The notes: generated from the letters alone by a model not told the origin. Shown: positions 8,930 to 19,965, numbered from the stretch's first letter. The stretch: 64,000 bases of DNA from Bacillus sp. FJAT-42376 (GCF_003816055.1 NZ_CP033906.1:2418001-2482000), one strand, 5' to 3'. Numbers and translations are program-made.

Positions 8930-10750
8930 TTGCAAATTAAAGTGACAAACAGCCCTTTTAATCAAGAACAGGCAGATCTGCTGAACCAGCTTCTGCCGTC
9001 GCTCACAGATTCCCAGAAAATATGGATTTCTGGTTTTATGGCTGCTTCAGGTAATGCCAATTCCAATACATATGAAAACACAGACAGCAGTGTTTCCGCC
9101 GGAACTGTAAAAACGAACGAATCCAAAAAAGTGACCATTCTATTCGGTTCACAGACCGGAAATGCACAGGGACTTGCAAAGGAAAGCGGGAAAACCCTTG
9201 AAGAGAAAGGGTTTGAAGTGACGGTCGCTTCCATGAATGATTTTAAGCCGAACCAACTCAAAAAAATACAAAATCTCTTAATTATTGTCAGTACTCACGG
9301 CGAGGGAGATCCTCCGGATAATGCTCTTTCTTTCCATGAATTCCTGCACAGCAAACGTGCCCCGAAGCTCGAAAATTTTCATTTCTCCGTTTTGTCATTA
9401 GGAGACAGCTCGTATGAATTCTTTTGCCAGACTGGGAAAGAGTTTGACTTAAAGCTTGAAGAGCTTGGGGGAAATAGGATCTATCCGCGCGTTGACTGTG
9501 ATCTTGATTATGACGAGACTGCAGCAGAGTGGCTGGAAGGGGTTCTTGGAGAACTGGGCACTTCAGAACAGGAGCAGTCAGCCGCACCTGATCGGGAAGC
9601 TGTCACTCCGGCTTCCGGAGCAGCCTATTCAAGGACCAATCCGTTTCAGGCAGAAATTCTGGAAAGGATCAATTTAAACGGGCGCGGTTCCAATAAAGAG
9701 ACGACTCACCTGGAACTATCCCTTGAAGGGTCCGGTCTTTCCTATCAGCCCGGCGACAGTCTCGGAATTTATCCGGAAAACGATCCGGCCCTTGTCAGCA
9801 TGGTGATTGATGAAATGAAGTGGGACCCCGAAGAACCGGTGACAGTTGGGAAACAAGGGGAATTGCGGTCTTTAAAGGATGCTCTCACCTCCTTTTTTGA
9901 AATAACCGTCCTTACAAAGCCCCTCCTTGAAAAGGCGGCAGCTTTCACGGAAAATCAAAAGCTGAAGGAACTGCTTTCGCCCGGACAAGAAGGGAACCTT
10001 AAAGAGTATGTGACAGGCCGCGACTTCCTTGATTTGCTTCAGGATTTCGGCCCGTGGGCAGGATCGGCACAAGAATTGCTTTCTATTCTTCGGAAAATTC
10101 CGGGAAGGCTGTACTCCATTTCAAGCAGTTTGGAAGCCAATCCGGAAGAAGTTCATTTAACCATTGGAGCCGTGCGCTATGAAAGTCACGGACGTTCGCG
10201 AAATGGGGTATGCTCCATTCTTGCGGCAGAACGGCTTCAGCCGGGAGACCGATTGCCTGTATATGTGCAGCCGAATGAGAACTTTAAGCTACCGGACGAC
10301 CCTGACACCCCGATTATCATGGTGGGACCTGGTACGGGAATTGCTCCATTCCGTTCCTTTTTGCAGGAGCGCGAAGAAACAGGAGCTGAGGGCAAATCGT
10401 GGCTGTTTTTTGGTGATCAGCATTTCGTTACCGACTTCCTTTATCAGACAGAATGGCAAAAATGGATAAAAGACGGCGTATTAACGAGAATGGATGTCGC
10501 CTTTTCACGTGATACGGAGAAGAAAGTTTATGTTCAGCACCGGATGCGCGAAAAGAGCAAAGAGCTTTTCTCCTGGCTTCAGGAAGGTGCCGTATTCTAT
10601 GTGTGCGGCGATGAGAAAAACATGGCCCAGGATGTACATGAGGCTCTTATCGAAATTATTGAACATGAAGGCGGGATGAGCCGTGAAAAAGCAGAAGAAT
10701 ACGCGGCTTCTATGCAGCGGGATAAAAGATATCAGCGTGATGTTTATTAA
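8930..10750 (+). CDS. cysJ: Assimilatory sulfite reductase flavoprotein subunit CysJ
   Basis: CysJ passes electrons from NADPH through FAD and FMN to the CysI hemoprotein for sulfite reduction to sulfide. The 606-residue chain has a flavodoxin domain (FGSQTGNAQGLA, about residues 67-78, and STHGEGDPPDNA), a CysJ/P450-reductase FAD domain with RLYSISSS, and an NADPH domain with MVGPGTGIAPFRSF and YVCGDEKNMAQDV, ending in the typical RYQRDVY. TTG 8930 is chosen over GTG 8921: GAGGTGG lies just upstream and the resulting MQIKVTNSPFNQ matches the B. subtilis N-terminus. cysI follows after 27 bases. Confidence 0.96.
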   Translation: MQIKVTNSPFNQEQADLLNQLLPSLTDSQKIWISGFMAASGNANSNTYENTDSSVSAGTVKTNESKKVTILFGSQTGNAQGLAKESGKTLEEKGFEVTVASMNDFKPNQLKKIQNLLIIVSTHGEGDPPDNALSFHEFLHSKRAPKLENFHFSVLSLGDSSYEFFCQTGKEFDLKLEELGGNRIYPRVDCDLDYDETAAEWLEGVLGELGTSEQEQSAAPDREAVTPASGAAYSRTNPFQAEILERINLNGRGSNKETTHLELSLEGSGLSYQPGDSLGIYPENDPALVSMVIDEMKWDPEEPVTVGKQGELRSLKDALTSFFEITVLTKPLLEKAAAFTENQKLKELLSPGQEGNLKEYVTGRDFLDLLQDFGPWAGSAQELLSILRKIPGRLYSISSSLEANPEEVHLTIGAVRYESHGRSRNGVCSILAAERLQPGDRLPVYVQPNENFKLPDDPDTPIIMVGPGTGIAPFRSFLQEREETGAEGKSWLFFGDQHFVTDFLYQTEWQKWIKDGVLTRMDVAFSRDTEKKVYVQHRMREKSKELFSWLQEGAVFYVCGDEKNMAQDVHEALIEIIEHEGGMSREKAEEYAASMQRDKRYQRDVY

Positions 10751-10777
10751 TCCATACAGGAAAGGAGTCAGGTTAGC

Positions 10778-12496
10778 ATGACCAACACAAAACTGACTGC
10801 ACCCGGCGGTACCCCGAGTGATGTGGAACGCATAAAGGAAGAAAGCAATTATTTACGGGGAACACTGGCAGAATCAATGCTTGAACCGATCAGCTCCGGT
10901 ATTTCCGATGATGATAACCGGCTGATGAAATTCCATGGAAGCTATCTGCAGGATGATCGTGATCTCCGGAATGAGCGTCAAAAGCAAAAACTTGAGCCAG
11001 CCTATCAATTTATGCTCCGTGTCCGCCTTCCCGGGGGCGTGGCTACTCCAGACCAGTGGCTTGTAATGGATGAGCTTGCCCGGACAAACGGGAACGGAAC
11101 CTTGAAACTTACAACGAGAATGACTTTTCAGATGCATGGGGTCTTAAAATGGAACATGAAAAAAACCATCCAGGAAATCCATGCTTCCCTCATGGATACA
11201 ATTGCCGCTTGCGGAGATGTAAACAGGAACGTCATGTGCAATCCGAACCCTGAACAATCGGGCATTCATGCAGAAGTATATGAATGGTCAAAAAAATTGA
11301 GTGAACACTTGCTCCCTCGCACCCGGGCCTATCATGAACTTTGGCTTGATGAAGAGAAGGTAGCGGGAACAGCGGAAGCGGAAGAGGCGGAACCGATGTA
11401 CGGACCACTTTATTTGCCGCGGAAGTTTAAAATCGGAATCGCTGTGCCCCCTTCAAATGATATCGATGTCTTTTCGCAGGATCTCGGGCTGATCGCCATT
11501 GTTGAAGAGGAAAAGCTTACCGGCTTTAACGTCCTGATTGGCGGCGGAATGGGAATGTCCCATGGGGACCAGCAGACCTATCCGCAGCTCGGAAAGCCAA
11601 TTGGTTTTTGTACGCCGGATAAAATTCTTGATCTTGCTGAAAAAGTCATAACCATTCAGCGTGATTACGGGAACCGCTCAGAACGTAAAAATGCCCGTTT
11701 CAAATACACCGTAGACCGTCTTGGTCTTGAAACAGTCAAGGAAGAATTAGAAAACCGCCTTGGCTGGAGCCTCGATGAAGCAAGGCCATATAGCTTTGAT
11801 CATAATGGAGACCGCTACGGTTGGGTGAAAGGTTTAAAAGGGAAATGGCACTATACCCTGTTTGTCGAAGGCGGACGTGTAGCTGATTTTGAACAGGTGA
11901 AGCTTTTAACGGGACTGCGGGAAATAGCGAAAGTGCATACAGGCGACTTCAGGCTGACCGCCAATCAGAACGTGATCATTGCAAACGTGTCCCAGCAGAA
12001 GAAAAAACAGATTGACGCTTTAATCAGTGAATACGGCCTTACAGACGGAAAACACTTTTCGGCCCTGCGCAGAAGTTCAATGGCCTGTGTTGCACTCCCG
12101 ACGTGCGGCCTTGCAATGGCAGAAGCTGAGCGCTATCTACCGGTTTTGATTAATAAAATTGAAGAAATCGTGGATGAGAATGGTTTGAAAAACGAAGAAA
12201 TTACAATTCGCATGACAGGGTGTCCGAACGGCTGTGCCCGCCATGCATTAGGAGAAATCGGATTTATCGGCAAAGCTCCCGGAAAATACAACATGTACCT
12301 CGGAGCAGCTTTTGACGGCAGCAGGCTCAGTAAAATGTACAGAGAAAACATCGGAGAAGAGGAAATTCTCCGCGAGCTGCGGGAGCTTTTGCCCCGCTAT
12401 GCGAAAGAGAGACAGGCGGGAGAGCATTTTGGTGATTTTGTCATTCGCACCGGAGTGATTGCTGCAACAACAGATGGAACGAATTTTCACCATTAA
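10778..12496 (+). CDS. cysI: Assimilatory sulfite reductase hemoprotein subunit CysI
   Basis: CysI carries siroheme and a [4Fe-4S] cluster and performs the six-electron reduction of sulfite to sulfide for cysteine synthesis. The 572-residue protein has both ferredoxin-like nitrite/sulfite reductase repeats. The four cluster ligands are visible as C-X5-C (Cys437, Cys443 in ACVALPTCG) and C-X3-C (Cys482, Cys486 in [10 protein letters not shown]). [17 protein letters not shown] matches the siroheme-binding arginine region. AAAGGAG precedes ATG 10778. Second gene of the cysJI operon. Confidence 0.96.
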   Translation: MTNTKLTAPGGTPSDVERIKEESNYLRGTLAESMLEPISSGISDDDNRLMKFHGSYLQDDRDLRNERQKQKLEPAYQFMLRVRLPGGVATPDQWLVMDELARTNGNGTLKLTTRMTFQMHGVLKWNMKKTIQEIHASLMDTIAACGDVNRNVMCNPNPEQSGIHAEVYEWSKKLSEHLLPRTRAYHELWLDEEKVAGTAEAEEAEPMYGPLYLPRKFKIGIAVPPSNDIDVFSQDLGLIAIVEEEKLTGFNVLIGGGMGMSHGDQQTYPQLGKPIGFCTPDKILDLAEKVITIQRDYGNRSERKNARFKYTVDRLGLETVKEELENRLGWSLDEARPYSFDHNGDRYGWVKGLKGKWHYTLFVEGGRVADFEQVKLLTGLREIAKVHTGDFRLTANQNVIIANVSQQKKKQIDALISEYGLTDGKHFSALRRSSMACVALPTCGLAMAEAERYLPVLINKIEEIVDENGLKNEEITIRMTGCPNGCARHALGEIGFIGKAPGKYNMYLGAAFDGSRLSKMYRENIGEEEILRELRELLPRYAKERQAGEHFGDFVIRTGVIAATTDGTNFHH

Positions 12497-12500
12497 ATAA

Positions 12501-12518
12501 CAGGGTTTTAAAACCCTG
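12501..12518. repeat. Perfect 18-bp palindrome after cysI
   Basis: CAGGGTTTT/AAAACCCTG starts four bases after the cysI stop. It has no loop and no T-run, so it may form a cruciform or a weak 3'-end hairpin rather than a classic terminator. Confidence 0.6.
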
Positions 12519-12540
12519 GGCGGAATACGCGATAATTAGA

Positions 12541-12610
12541 GCAGCGGGACAGGTGAGATCCCGCAGGCTCACGAGGAAACGAACTGCTCGCCCAAGGAAA
12601 GCAAAGCGCC
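12541..12610 (+). repeat. Copy of the dispersed GC-rich repeat
   Basis: GCAGCGGGACAGGTGAGATC followed by CCGCAGGC matches 24282-24309 nearly base for base and 6935-6965 more loosely. It continues with a CTCGCCCAAGGAAAGCAAAGCGCC tail. It has no coding potential and lies between cysI and the convergent CorA-like gene. Confidence 0.65.
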
Positions 12611-12642
12611 TTCTGACTGCATACAGCAGCAAAGTGTAACAG

Positions 12643-12683
12643 AAAAAAGATGACCCGCTCATATAAGGGGTCATCTTTTTTTC
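12643..12683. terminator. Bidirectional terminator
   Basis: AAAAAAGATGACCC/GGGGTCATCTTTTTTT hairpin between the convergent cysI and CorA-like genes. It overlaps the stop codon of the minus-strand gene. Confidence 0.9.
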
Positions 12684-14107
12684 TTCCGTATAATAAGGTT
12701 CCGGCTCAAACTGAATATAGCCCCGGCACCAAGCCCGATGCCCATCAGGATTCCGCTGATGGCGACACAGAAGGCAATATACTCGAAAACCGAGTAACGG
12801 GCCATGATCGTCCAGTCAATTTTCCCTTTCCAGTCTTCTATCACGAGATTCATACCGTATATCCCGGAGATCACTGTATAGGTGGTTAAGATAAACAGCA
12901 GATAATTATTCCGTTTCGCTGAAATTTTTTCTTGGTTCCGGAATAAGCTGTCCAGTGTCTTCTTGACTTCATCATACAATGTGGAGATATGAAACACTTT
13001 ATTCATTAATACAGCAAGTTCCTGGCCTTCCGTCCTGCTGCTGATTTCCTTAAAGTGATATTTTCCTGAAAACTCCGTTATGGTCTGAATGAGCTGTTCA
13101 ATTTCTCCGGTTTTGTTTCTTCTATAAAGAAGGGAGTATTGGTAGGACAGTTTTAACAGAACCATTTTATAAAAAAAGTGAAGGAGCAAGTTGTAGTAAT
13201 GCTGGCCGAACATCTCAGATTTAATCAAAGGAACATGAGTCCCCCGCTGTGTAAGGCAAGTAAAAGCATGATCGCTCACAATATACTGGGTCTGGGGAGC
13301 CCAGCGTCTGTAACTGTGCTCCTTTGCGTATTCATCAATGTATTCGGGATCGTAGGCAGAGATAAACGGCATGCCTTCGGGATCGTAGCCGTTAACCTGA
13401 CCGGAGCGAAACAAATGCTGATTTGAAACATACTCTTCAGCAGACACGAGTGTACTCACAACGTACATTCTTTCATCTACAAAATAAGGGAGGCTCCCGA
13501 AGTAAGAGGTTTTATTTGCCCCTGTTTGAATATAAGGAACGATGCAGGGAGCAACCTCCTTAAATATATAATCCTGAATACTGTCATAGGTTCCGTCTTT
13601 TGAAAGAACCTGAAGCTGTTTTTTCTTTACTATTTTCGGTTCAAGGACCCGAAACTGGTTTTGGAAATGAAGAACATCCGAAAGCTTAAGATTTGTATCA
13701 GCCAAGCGGGTCCTGACCGATATCATCCCAATTTGAAACGGGCAGATAAAGAGATCGGCAGACAGAATTTCCACTTCAAATGAACGCTTCTCATCACCGA
13801 ACAGAAGGCGTATTTTTGAATGGAGGCTTTTGGAAAAGCGGCTTAGGGATTCCTGTGCTGGTTCTTCCGTAAACAGAAGGTTTTCAATAAACGGCAAAAA
13901 GTACTGATCCATCTGATCATGTGACACGGTTTGCCCCGGGCCGTAAAAAGCACCTTCCAACTCCTTTGCTTCGAGCCTGAAAAATTCGTAGCCGGATGAT
14001 TTTAGCGTACCCTCCATTTTCTTTATGCCTGCAGGTTTAAGGGAAAACGGAAAGATAAATTGACTGGATGATTCATCCAGTATAAGCTCCTTGGATTGGC
14101 CGGACAT
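12671..14107 (-). CDS. Divergent CorA-like two-TM protein (function unknown)
   Basis: A 478-residue protein with a long cytosolic N-terminal part (about 400 residues), a charged helical stretch (TLDSLFRNQEKISAKRN) and two C-terminal membrane segments. The first membrane segment ends in GIYGMN, the YGMN motif that marks the pore mouth of CorA/ZntB Mg2+/Zn2+ channels, and the last residues are basic. CorA topology is therefore likely, but the N-terminal domain is not recognisable as CorA and the protein is longer than the usual ~320 residues. Start ATG 14107 has an AGGAGG site (14115-14120); an upstream in-frame codon at 14158 has none. Transport is inferred, not shown. Confidence 0.7.
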   Translation of the reverse strand: MSGQSKELILDESSSQFIFPFSLKPAGIKKMEGTLKSSGYEFFRLEAKELEGAFYGPGQTVSHDQMDQYFLPFIENLLFTEEPAQESLSRFSKSLHSKIRLLFGDEKRSFEVEILSADLFICPFQIGMISVRTRLADTNLKLSDVLHFQNQFRVLEPKIVKKKQLQVLSKDGTYDSIQDYIFKEVAPCIVPYIQTGANKTSYFGSLPYFVDERMYVVSTLVSAEEYVSNQHLFRSGQVNGYDPEGMPFISAYDPEYIDEYAKEHSYRRWAPQTQYIVSDHAFTCLTQRGTHVPLIKSEMFGQHYYNLLLHFFYKMVLLKLSYQYSLLYRRNKTGEIEQLIQTITEFSGKYHFKEISSRTEGQELAVLMNKVFHISTLYDEVKKTLDSLFRNQEKISAKRNNYLLFILTTYTVISGIYGMNLVIEDWKGKIDWTIMARYSVFEYIAFCVAISGILMGIGLGAGAIFSLSRNLIIRKKKR

Positions 14108-14195
14108 GGCAACCTTCCTCCTGGTGAATAAAAGTAAAGGCAAAATGACCCTATGCAATAGGATAGGGGATAAAGATTTATTTTATCATTTTTTC

Positions 14196-14229
14196 CCGAA
14201 AAAAAAGCCTGTCCCGAAGAACAAGCTTC
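14196..14229 (-). terminator. Terminator after lexA
   Basis: On the minus strand, AAGCTTGTTC-TTC-GGGACAGGCTT forms a G-U-tolerant stem followed by eight T, right behind the lexA stop. Confidence 0.8.
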
Positions 14230-14853
14230 TTAATGAACCGTGCGGTAAACACCAATCACTTTTCCCAAAATGGATACATTTCTTAACAAAATAGGTTCCA
14301 TTGAAGAATTTTCAGGCTGAAGACGGATATAATCCTTTTCCTTAAAGAAGCGTTTTACAGTCGCTTCATCATCTTCCGTCATCGCTACGACAATATCTCC
14401 ATTGTTGGCAGACTGCTGCTGTCTCACGGCAACGAGGTCACCATCCAGAATACCTGCTTCTATCATACTGTTTCCGACAATTTCAAGCATAAAGACATGC
14501 TCATCAGGAGAAGCGATCCGTTCCGGAAGAGGAAAATATTCTTCAATATTTTCTACGGCGGTAATCGGAACACCGGCTGTTACCTTCCCGATGATTGGAA
14601 CGTTGATCACACCCGTTTTTGGAATGCCGGCTCCCTGGTCTTCGTTAAGAATTTCAATCGCCCTAGGCTTTGTCGGGTCTCTTCTTATTAAACCTTTGTT
14701 TTCAAGTCTTGCAAGATGCCCATGCACGGTAGAGCTTGAAGCGAGGCCTACGGCAAGGCCGATTTCCCGGACGGAAGGAGGGTAGCCTTTGCTTTTTACT
14801 TCCTGTTTAATGAATTCAAGAATGTCCTGTTGCCTTTTCGATAATTTGCTCAT
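14230..14853 (-). CDS. lexA: SOS repressor LexA
   Basis: LexA represses DNA-damage genes and self-cleaves when stimulated by RecA filaments. The 207-residue protein has the N-terminal winged helix ([20 protein letters not shown]), the cleavage site Ala93-Gly94 (KVTAGVPI), the catalytic Ser129 (GNSMIEAG) and Lys167 (EATVKRFF). ATG 14853 lies downstream of GAGGTG and gives the family start [18 protein letters not shown] 14862 is a less likely start. It is divergent from yneA, with LexA boxes in between. Confidence 0.97.
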   Translation of the reverse strand: MSKLSKRQQDILEFIKQEVKSKGYPPSVREIGLAVGLASSSTVHGHLARLENKGLIRRDPTKPRAIEILNEDQGAGIPKTGVINVPIIGKVTAGVPITAVENIEEYFPLPERIASPDEHVFMLEIVGNSMIEAGILDGDLVAVRQQQSANNGDIVVAMTEDDEATVKRFFKEKDYIRLQPENSSMEPILLRNVSILGKVIGVYRTVH

Positions 14854-14911
14854 CGCTAGCACCTCAAAGTAAGTAATTTATAGTGATTATAGCATGATTT
14901 ACCTATATATA

Positions 14912-14991
14912 CAAACATAAGTTCGAAAAACGCTTGACCAGGAATGTTTGTTCGCCTTATAATAAAATCAGAAAAAGCGAACAAACATTCT
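14912..14991. promoter_or_regulatory. Three LexA (SOS) boxes and the yneA promoter
   Basis: Against the Bacillus box CGAACNNNNGTTCG, three near-matches occur: CAAACATAAGTTCG (14912-14925), GGAATGTTTGTTCG (14941-14954) and CGAACAAACATTCT (14978-14991). The yneA promoter is TTGACC (14934-14939) with TATAAT (14958-14963), spacer 18, so the middle box sits inside the spacer. The tandem boxes in the divergent lexA-yneA spacer match the B. subtilis arrangement and should control both genes. Confidence 0.88.
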
Positions 14992-15003
14992 GGAGGGGTT
15001 AAT

Positions 15004-16015
<1,012 letters not shown>

Positions 16016-16102
16016 ATAGCTTTTTTGTACCATTGCACTATAGTTTGATACGATATCCTGCAATTTTCACCATTGGCGCAGCGGGAATAAAGGAGAATGC
16101 AC

Positions 16103-16333
16103 ATGCTTTCAAACGATAAAATAGCTAGAATTAATTTTCTTTCCAAAAAGTCTAAATCAGAAGGATTGACTGGCGAGGAGCAGAAAGAACAGAAAAAACT
16201 CAGGGAAGAATATTTGCGGACGTTCAGAAGCTCAATGAAAAACACATTAAAAAGTGTAACAGTCGTTGATCCTGAAGGAAATGACGTAACACCCCAGAAA
16301 TTAAAAGATGAAAAAAATAAAAGATTACACTAA
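16103..16333 (+). CDS. ynzC: YnzC, DUF896 family small protein
   Basis: A 76-residue soluble helical protein of the DUF896/UPF0291 family. The conserved parts are AKIARIN-like IARINFLSKKSK, QKKLREEYLRTFRSSMKNTLKSV split across residues 32-54, and DPEGNDVTPQKLK. Its function is unknown; in B. subtilis it belongs to the LexA-controlled yneA operon. AAAGGAG is seven bases from ATG 16103; the ATG at 16097 is too close. A short TAGGCCTG/CAGGCCTA hairpin (16344-16369) follows. Confidence 0.93.
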   Translation: MLSNDKIARINFLSKKSKSEGLTGEEQKEQKKLREEYLRTFRSSMKNTLKSVTVVDPEGNDVTPQKLKDEKNKRLH

Positions 16334-16343
16334 GAATCGAGGA

Positions 16344-16372
16344 TAGGCCTGCTTAATTTAACAGGCCTATTA
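16344..16372 (+). terminator. Hairpin after ynzC
   Basis: Eight-base-pair stem TAGGCCTG/CAGGCCTA ten bases after the stop. The T-run is weak. Confidence 0.6.
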
Positions 16373-16439
16373 GTTGTACTATTTGGGCTGTACGGATATG
16401 ATAAGAAGGTAAATTGTTTACTCGAAAGGATGGTCTATC

Positions 16440-18449
16440 ATGACATTATCTACTATTGATTCTTTGTCCATTGCTACGATACGGACATTGTCTATTGATG
16501 CAATTGAAAAAGCGAATTCCGGACACCCGGGTATGCCTATGGGCTCGGCTCCGATGGCGTACAAATTATGGACAGATTATATGAAACAAAATCCTGAAAA
16601 TCCAAACTGGTTCAACCGGGACCGCTTTGTTCTATCTGCTGGACATGGCTCAATGCTTTTATACAGCATGCTGCATCTTGCGGGATACGATGTGACAATG
16701 GAAGATCTAAAGTCTTTCCGTCAATGGAACAGTAAAACTCCTGGACATCCCGAGTTTGGACATACACCTGGTGTAGATGCAACAACCGGACCGCTCGGAC
16801 AGGGGATTGCAATGGCAGTCGGAATGGCTATGGCAGAACGTCATCTTGCCCATACATATAATAAAGATTCATTTAATGTCGTGGATCACCATACGTTCGC
16901 TATTTGCGGAGACGGTGATTTGATGGAAGGAATCTCATCTGAGGCATCTTCTTATGCTGGACATTTAAAGCTTGGCCGTCTAATCGTCCTTTATGATTCA
17001 AATGACATTTCACTTGATGGCGATCTGGACCGTTCATTCAGCGAAAACGTGCAGCAGCGGTTTGAAGCAATGAACTGGCAGGTTATCCGTGTAGAAGACG
17101 GGAATGATACAGAAGAAATCGGCCGTGCCATTGAAGCGGCAAAGAAAAACGAAGATCAGCCGACATTGATTGAGGTGAAGACTACAATCGGCTTCGGTTC
17201 ACCAAACCGCGCCGGCACATCCGGAGTTCATGGCGCACCGCTCGGAGCAGAGGAAACGAAGCTCACTAAAGACGCTTACAAATGGACATTTGAACAGGAT
17301 TTCCATGTTCCGGATGAAGTGTATGAACACTTTGAGAAGACCATTAAAGATTCGGGTAAAAAAGCAGAACAAGAGTGGAATGCATTGTTCGAGGAATATA
17401 CAAAAGCGTATCCTGAGCTTGCAGCTGAACTGACAAGTGCTATCCAGGGTGAGCTTCCAGAAGGCTGGGACAAGGACGTTCCTGTTTATGAAGCCGGCAA
17501 AGGCCTTGCATCCAGAGCCTCCTCGGGAGAAGTGCTGAATGCGATTGCTAAAAATGTTCCTTACTTGTTCGGCGGATCTGCCGACCTTGCAGGTTCAAAC
17601 AAAACGACCATTAAAAATGTGGAAGATTTTACAGCTGAAAATTACAGCGGCCGCAACATTTGGTTCGGGGTCAGAGAATTCGCAATGGGAGCCGCTTTAA
17701 ACGGAATGGCTCTTCACGGCGGCTTAAGAGTATTCGGAGGAACGTTCTTTGTATTCTCTGATTACCTTCGTCCGGCTATCCGTCTTGCCTCACTAATGAA
17801 CCTGCCAGTAACGTTTGTGTTTACACATGACAGTATTGCGGTCGGTGAAGACGGACCAACGCATGAACCGATTGAGCAGCTTGCCTCACTGCGTGCGATG
17901 CCAAACCTTGACATCATTCGCCCGGCAGATGGGAATGAAACAGCAGCAGCATGGAAGTTAGCCGTCACTTCCACATCCAATCCGACAGCGCTTGTTCTAT
18001 CCAGACAAGATCTTCCGACGTTGGAACACTCAGCCAAATTGGCGGATACGGGTGTTGAAAGAGGAGCATACGTCGTATCTCCTTCCCAAAAAGAAGAAGC
18101 AGATGCGATCTTGCTTGCTACAGGTTCTGAAGTCGGCCTTGCAGTTGCTTCTCAAAAAGCGCTTCTTGACGAGGGAATTGATGCTTCCGTTGTAAGTATG
18201 CCTTCATGGAAACGGTTTGAAGAGCAAACAGAAGATTACAAGCGCTCCGTCCTTCCGAAAAATGTCAAGAAACGTCTGGCGATTGAAGTTGCTTCCCCGC
18301 TTGGTTGGGAACGCTATACAGGCGATGAAGGAGAGATTCTTGCCATTAACCGTTTCGGTGCCTCTGCACCAGGTGAAACGATTATGAAAGAGTTCGGATT
18401 CACCCCTGAAAATGTCGTGGCCCGTGTGAAGGCATTATTAAACAAATAA
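16440..18449 (+). CDS. tkt: Transketolase
   Basis: Transketolase moves two-carbon ketol units between pentose-phosphate sugars using thiamine diphosphate. The 669-residue protein shows the N-terminal signature [17 protein letters not shown], the ThDP/Mg motif GDGDLMEG (about residue 155), the central pyrimidine domain with [21 protein letters not shown], and the C-terminal domain. The length is standard. It is monocistronic and next to the SOS operon, as in B. subtilis. Confidence 0.98.
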   Translation: MTLSTIDSLSIATIRTLSIDAIEKANSGHPGMPMGSAPMAYKLWTDYMKQNPENPNWFNRDRFVLSAGHGSMLLYSMLHLAGYDVTMEDLKSFRQWNSKTPGHPEFGHTPGVDATTGPLGQGIAMAVGMAMAERHLAHTYNKDSFNVVDHHTFAICGDGDLMEGISSEASSYAGHLKLGRLIVLYDSNDISLDGDLDRSFSENVQQRFEAMNWQVIRVEDGNDTEEIGRAIEAAKKNEDQPTLIEVKTTIGFGSPNRAGTSGVHGAPLGAEETKLTKDAYKWTFEQDFHVPDEVYEHFEKTIKDSGKKAEQEWNALFEEYTKAYPELAAELTSAIQGELPEGWDKDVPVYEAGKGLASRASSGEVLNAIAKNVPYLFGGSADLAGSNKTTIKNVEDFTAENYSGRNIWFGVREFAMGAALNGMALHGGLRVFGGTFFVFSDYLRPAIRLASLMNLPVTFVFTHDSIAVGEDGPTHEPIEQLASLRAMPNLDIIRPADGNETAAAWKLAVTSTSNPTALVLSRQDLPTLEHSAKLADTGVERGAYVVSPSQKEEADAILLATGSEVGLAVASQKALLDEGIDASVVSMPSWKRFEEQTEDYKRSVLPKNVKKRLAIEVASPLGWERYTGDEGEILAINRFGASAPGETIMKEFGFTPENVVARVKALLNK

Positions 18450-18460
18450 AATGTTTTAAA

Positions 18461-18500
18461 AAGGAGAGCCTGCACATTCAGGCTCTCCTTGCCTGTTTTT
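18461..18500 (+). terminator. Terminator of tkt
   Basis: Twelve-base-pair stem AAGGAGAGCCTG/CAGGCTCTCCTT followed by GCCTGTTTTT. Confidence 0.85.
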
Positions 18501-18602
18501 CGACACAATTAGTGGTTCCTCTCTCCGCATTAAGACACTCTTCCTCATGCGGTTCCCTATATAATAGGGACATATAGATGCAGCGGCAGGAGGGGTTCAC
18601 GT

Positions 18603-19049
18603 TTGAGACATTATTATGTTTACTTAATTGAAGAGGAATTTGCCAGCCATTATTTCGGAAAAGAAGCAAAAATCTTTGACTTGATCCGCCATTATCAATG
18701 GACAAGCGTTTATGATGGTTCTTATAATGTTCTTGAACGTCAGGTCCAGTATATTTCGAGAGATATTCCTTCCAGGCAAATCCATGAGCTGCTTACAGGG
18801 TACTTATCCTTACGAAAAGGATACAGGCAGGTAGGTCACTTACACAGGATTGTATTAAGCGGTGAAATAGGACAGGCCACTTTAATGATAAAAGAACGCT
18901 ATATCGAAATAGATGCGCAGGGAAGCTTTGAAGCGGAGACCATCTTTTTTGAAATTCTGCGGAAATTAGACCCGTGTTTTCTCGCAATGGACTTTCAATC
19001 CCAAAGATTTGGGTGGCTAAATCCAATTTCAGAAAGAAAATTTGTCTAA
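18603..19049 (+). CDS. sirA: Sporulation inhibitor of replication SirA (YneE)
   Basis: SirA binds DnaA domain I and stops new replication rounds at the onset of sporulation. The 148-residue protein begins MRHYYVYLIEEEFASHYFGKE, typical of SirA, and the position between tkt and yneF is diagnostic. TTG 18603 follows CAGGAGGGG at seven bases. In B. subtilis sirA is a Spo0A~P target; I did not find a convincing 0A box (TTTGTCRAA) in the 150 bases upstream. Confidence 0.92.
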   Translation: MRHYYVYLIEEEFASHYFGKEAKIFDLIRHYQWTSVYDGSYNVLERQVQYISRDIPSRQIHELLTGYLSLRKGYRQVGHLHRIVLSGEIGQATLMIKERYIEIDAQGSFEAETIFFEILRKLDPCFLAMDFQSQRFGWLNPISERKFV

Positions 19050-19134
19050 AAAAGCAGAAATTATGCAGGAGTTATTGTATAATATCGAAGGGTTTAGTAG
19101 ACTGTAAACGAGAGAACTTGAAGGAGGAACTACC

Positions 19135-19356
19135 ATGGCTTTATGGCTAGGCATAACACTGATTATAGTTGCTCTTTTGGGCGGCGTTGCGCTGGGCTTC
19201 TTTATTGCTCGCAGATATATGATGAGCTATTTGAAAAAGAACCCGCCAATCAATGAGCAAATGCTCCGTATGATGATGATGCAAATGGGAATGAAACCAT
19301 CCCAGAAAAAAATCAATCAAATGATGAAAGCAATGAACAGCCAGCAGATTAAATAA
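19135..19356 (+). CDS. yneF: YneF, UPF0154 single-pass membrane protein
   Basis: A 73-residue protein with one N-terminal membrane helix (about residues 3-24) followed by [20 protein letters not shown] and a Met/Gln-rich helical tail. The PPINExMLR segment is the UPF0154 signature. Function unknown. A strong GGAGGAACTACC site precedes ATG 19135. Confidence 0.93.
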   Translation: MALWLGITLIIVALLGGVALGFFIARRYMMSYLKKNPPINEQMLRMMMMQMGMKPSQKKINQMMKAMNSQQIK

Positions 19357-19692
19357 TCTGAACCTGCCTGGAGCATTGCTTTAACGATAGTCACACTTGA
19401 ACATATCTTTCATAAATTTATGCTTCAGGGTGAATCTTTCATCTGAATCAGGCTTTATACTGTCTTATTCTTGGCTTTTCAGTAAAAACCGCTTTTCCTG
19501 TCCGATGGGCAAGGAAAGCGGTTTTTTAGTTGGCTTCTGTTATTTACTCATGCCATTTCTTTCTCGTGCATTAGCGCTATACATTTAAATGGTTCTGACT
19601 GTTAAGAGGATTTAAATTACAATATAGGAGCTGAAATCAGAAGGAATATGCTGCTCTTTGACGAATGTTACATTCGAAAGGGAGGGGATGGC
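19357..19692. other. Intergenic region after yneF
   Basis: No gene is supported on either strand. A hairpin of the terminator type lies at 19483-19527 (AAAAACCGC...GCGGTTTTTT), far downstream of yneF. The rest is AT-rich with no recognised motif. Confidence 0.5.
19483..19527. terminator. Rho-independent terminator hairpin
   Basis: AAAAACCGCTTTTCCT pairs with AGGAAAGCGGTTTTTT with one bulge and a 12-base loop. It can act in both directions. Confidence 0.75.
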
Positions 19693-19899
19693 ATGTCAAA
19701 ACTCGTGATTGAAATGGTCATAGAAGGTGAGCAGGTTTTTCAGGAGTCAGTCGATTATGAAGTGGTGCAATTAATGATGCAGGCAGATTACATAACGGTC
19801 AACATGAATACAGTAAGGGTACACGCCAAGGAAGTGACAAGCAAAGGTGTTGTGAGGTTTTACGGAGTCCATCGAAAACCTGAAGATCAACATTATTGA
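19693..19899 (+). CDS. Hypothetical small protein (68 aa)
   Basis: I do not recognise this family. A strong AAAGGGAGGGG site precedes ATG 19693. The protein is acidic-to-neutral with alternating strands (SKLVIEMVIEGEQVFQESV, YITVNMNTVRVHAKEVTSKG) and a Val-rich middle, so it is probably a small beta-rich cytosolic protein without a signal peptide or membrane helix. It stands alone between yneF and the Spo0E-type gene. The codon pattern and ribosome site make it likely real. Confidence 0.65.
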   Translation: MSKLVIEMVIEGEQVFQESVDYEVVQLMMQADYITVNMNTVRVHAKEVTSKGVVRFYGVHRKPEDQHY

Positions 19900-19965
19900 C
19901 TTTGAAAGACGTTAAAACTCAGTACGAATGAGCAAGTTCGATGGAGCACCAAAATAAATCAGACC

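Noticed and set aside
13178..13426. 82-residue plus-strand open frame inside the CorA-like gene
   Set aside because: It is antisense to a better-supported gene and has no ribosome site or family pattern.
19397..19588. 63-residue open frame between yneF and the 68-aa gene
   Set aside because: It overlaps a terminator hairpin and has no ribosome site; the composition does not look like a real protein.
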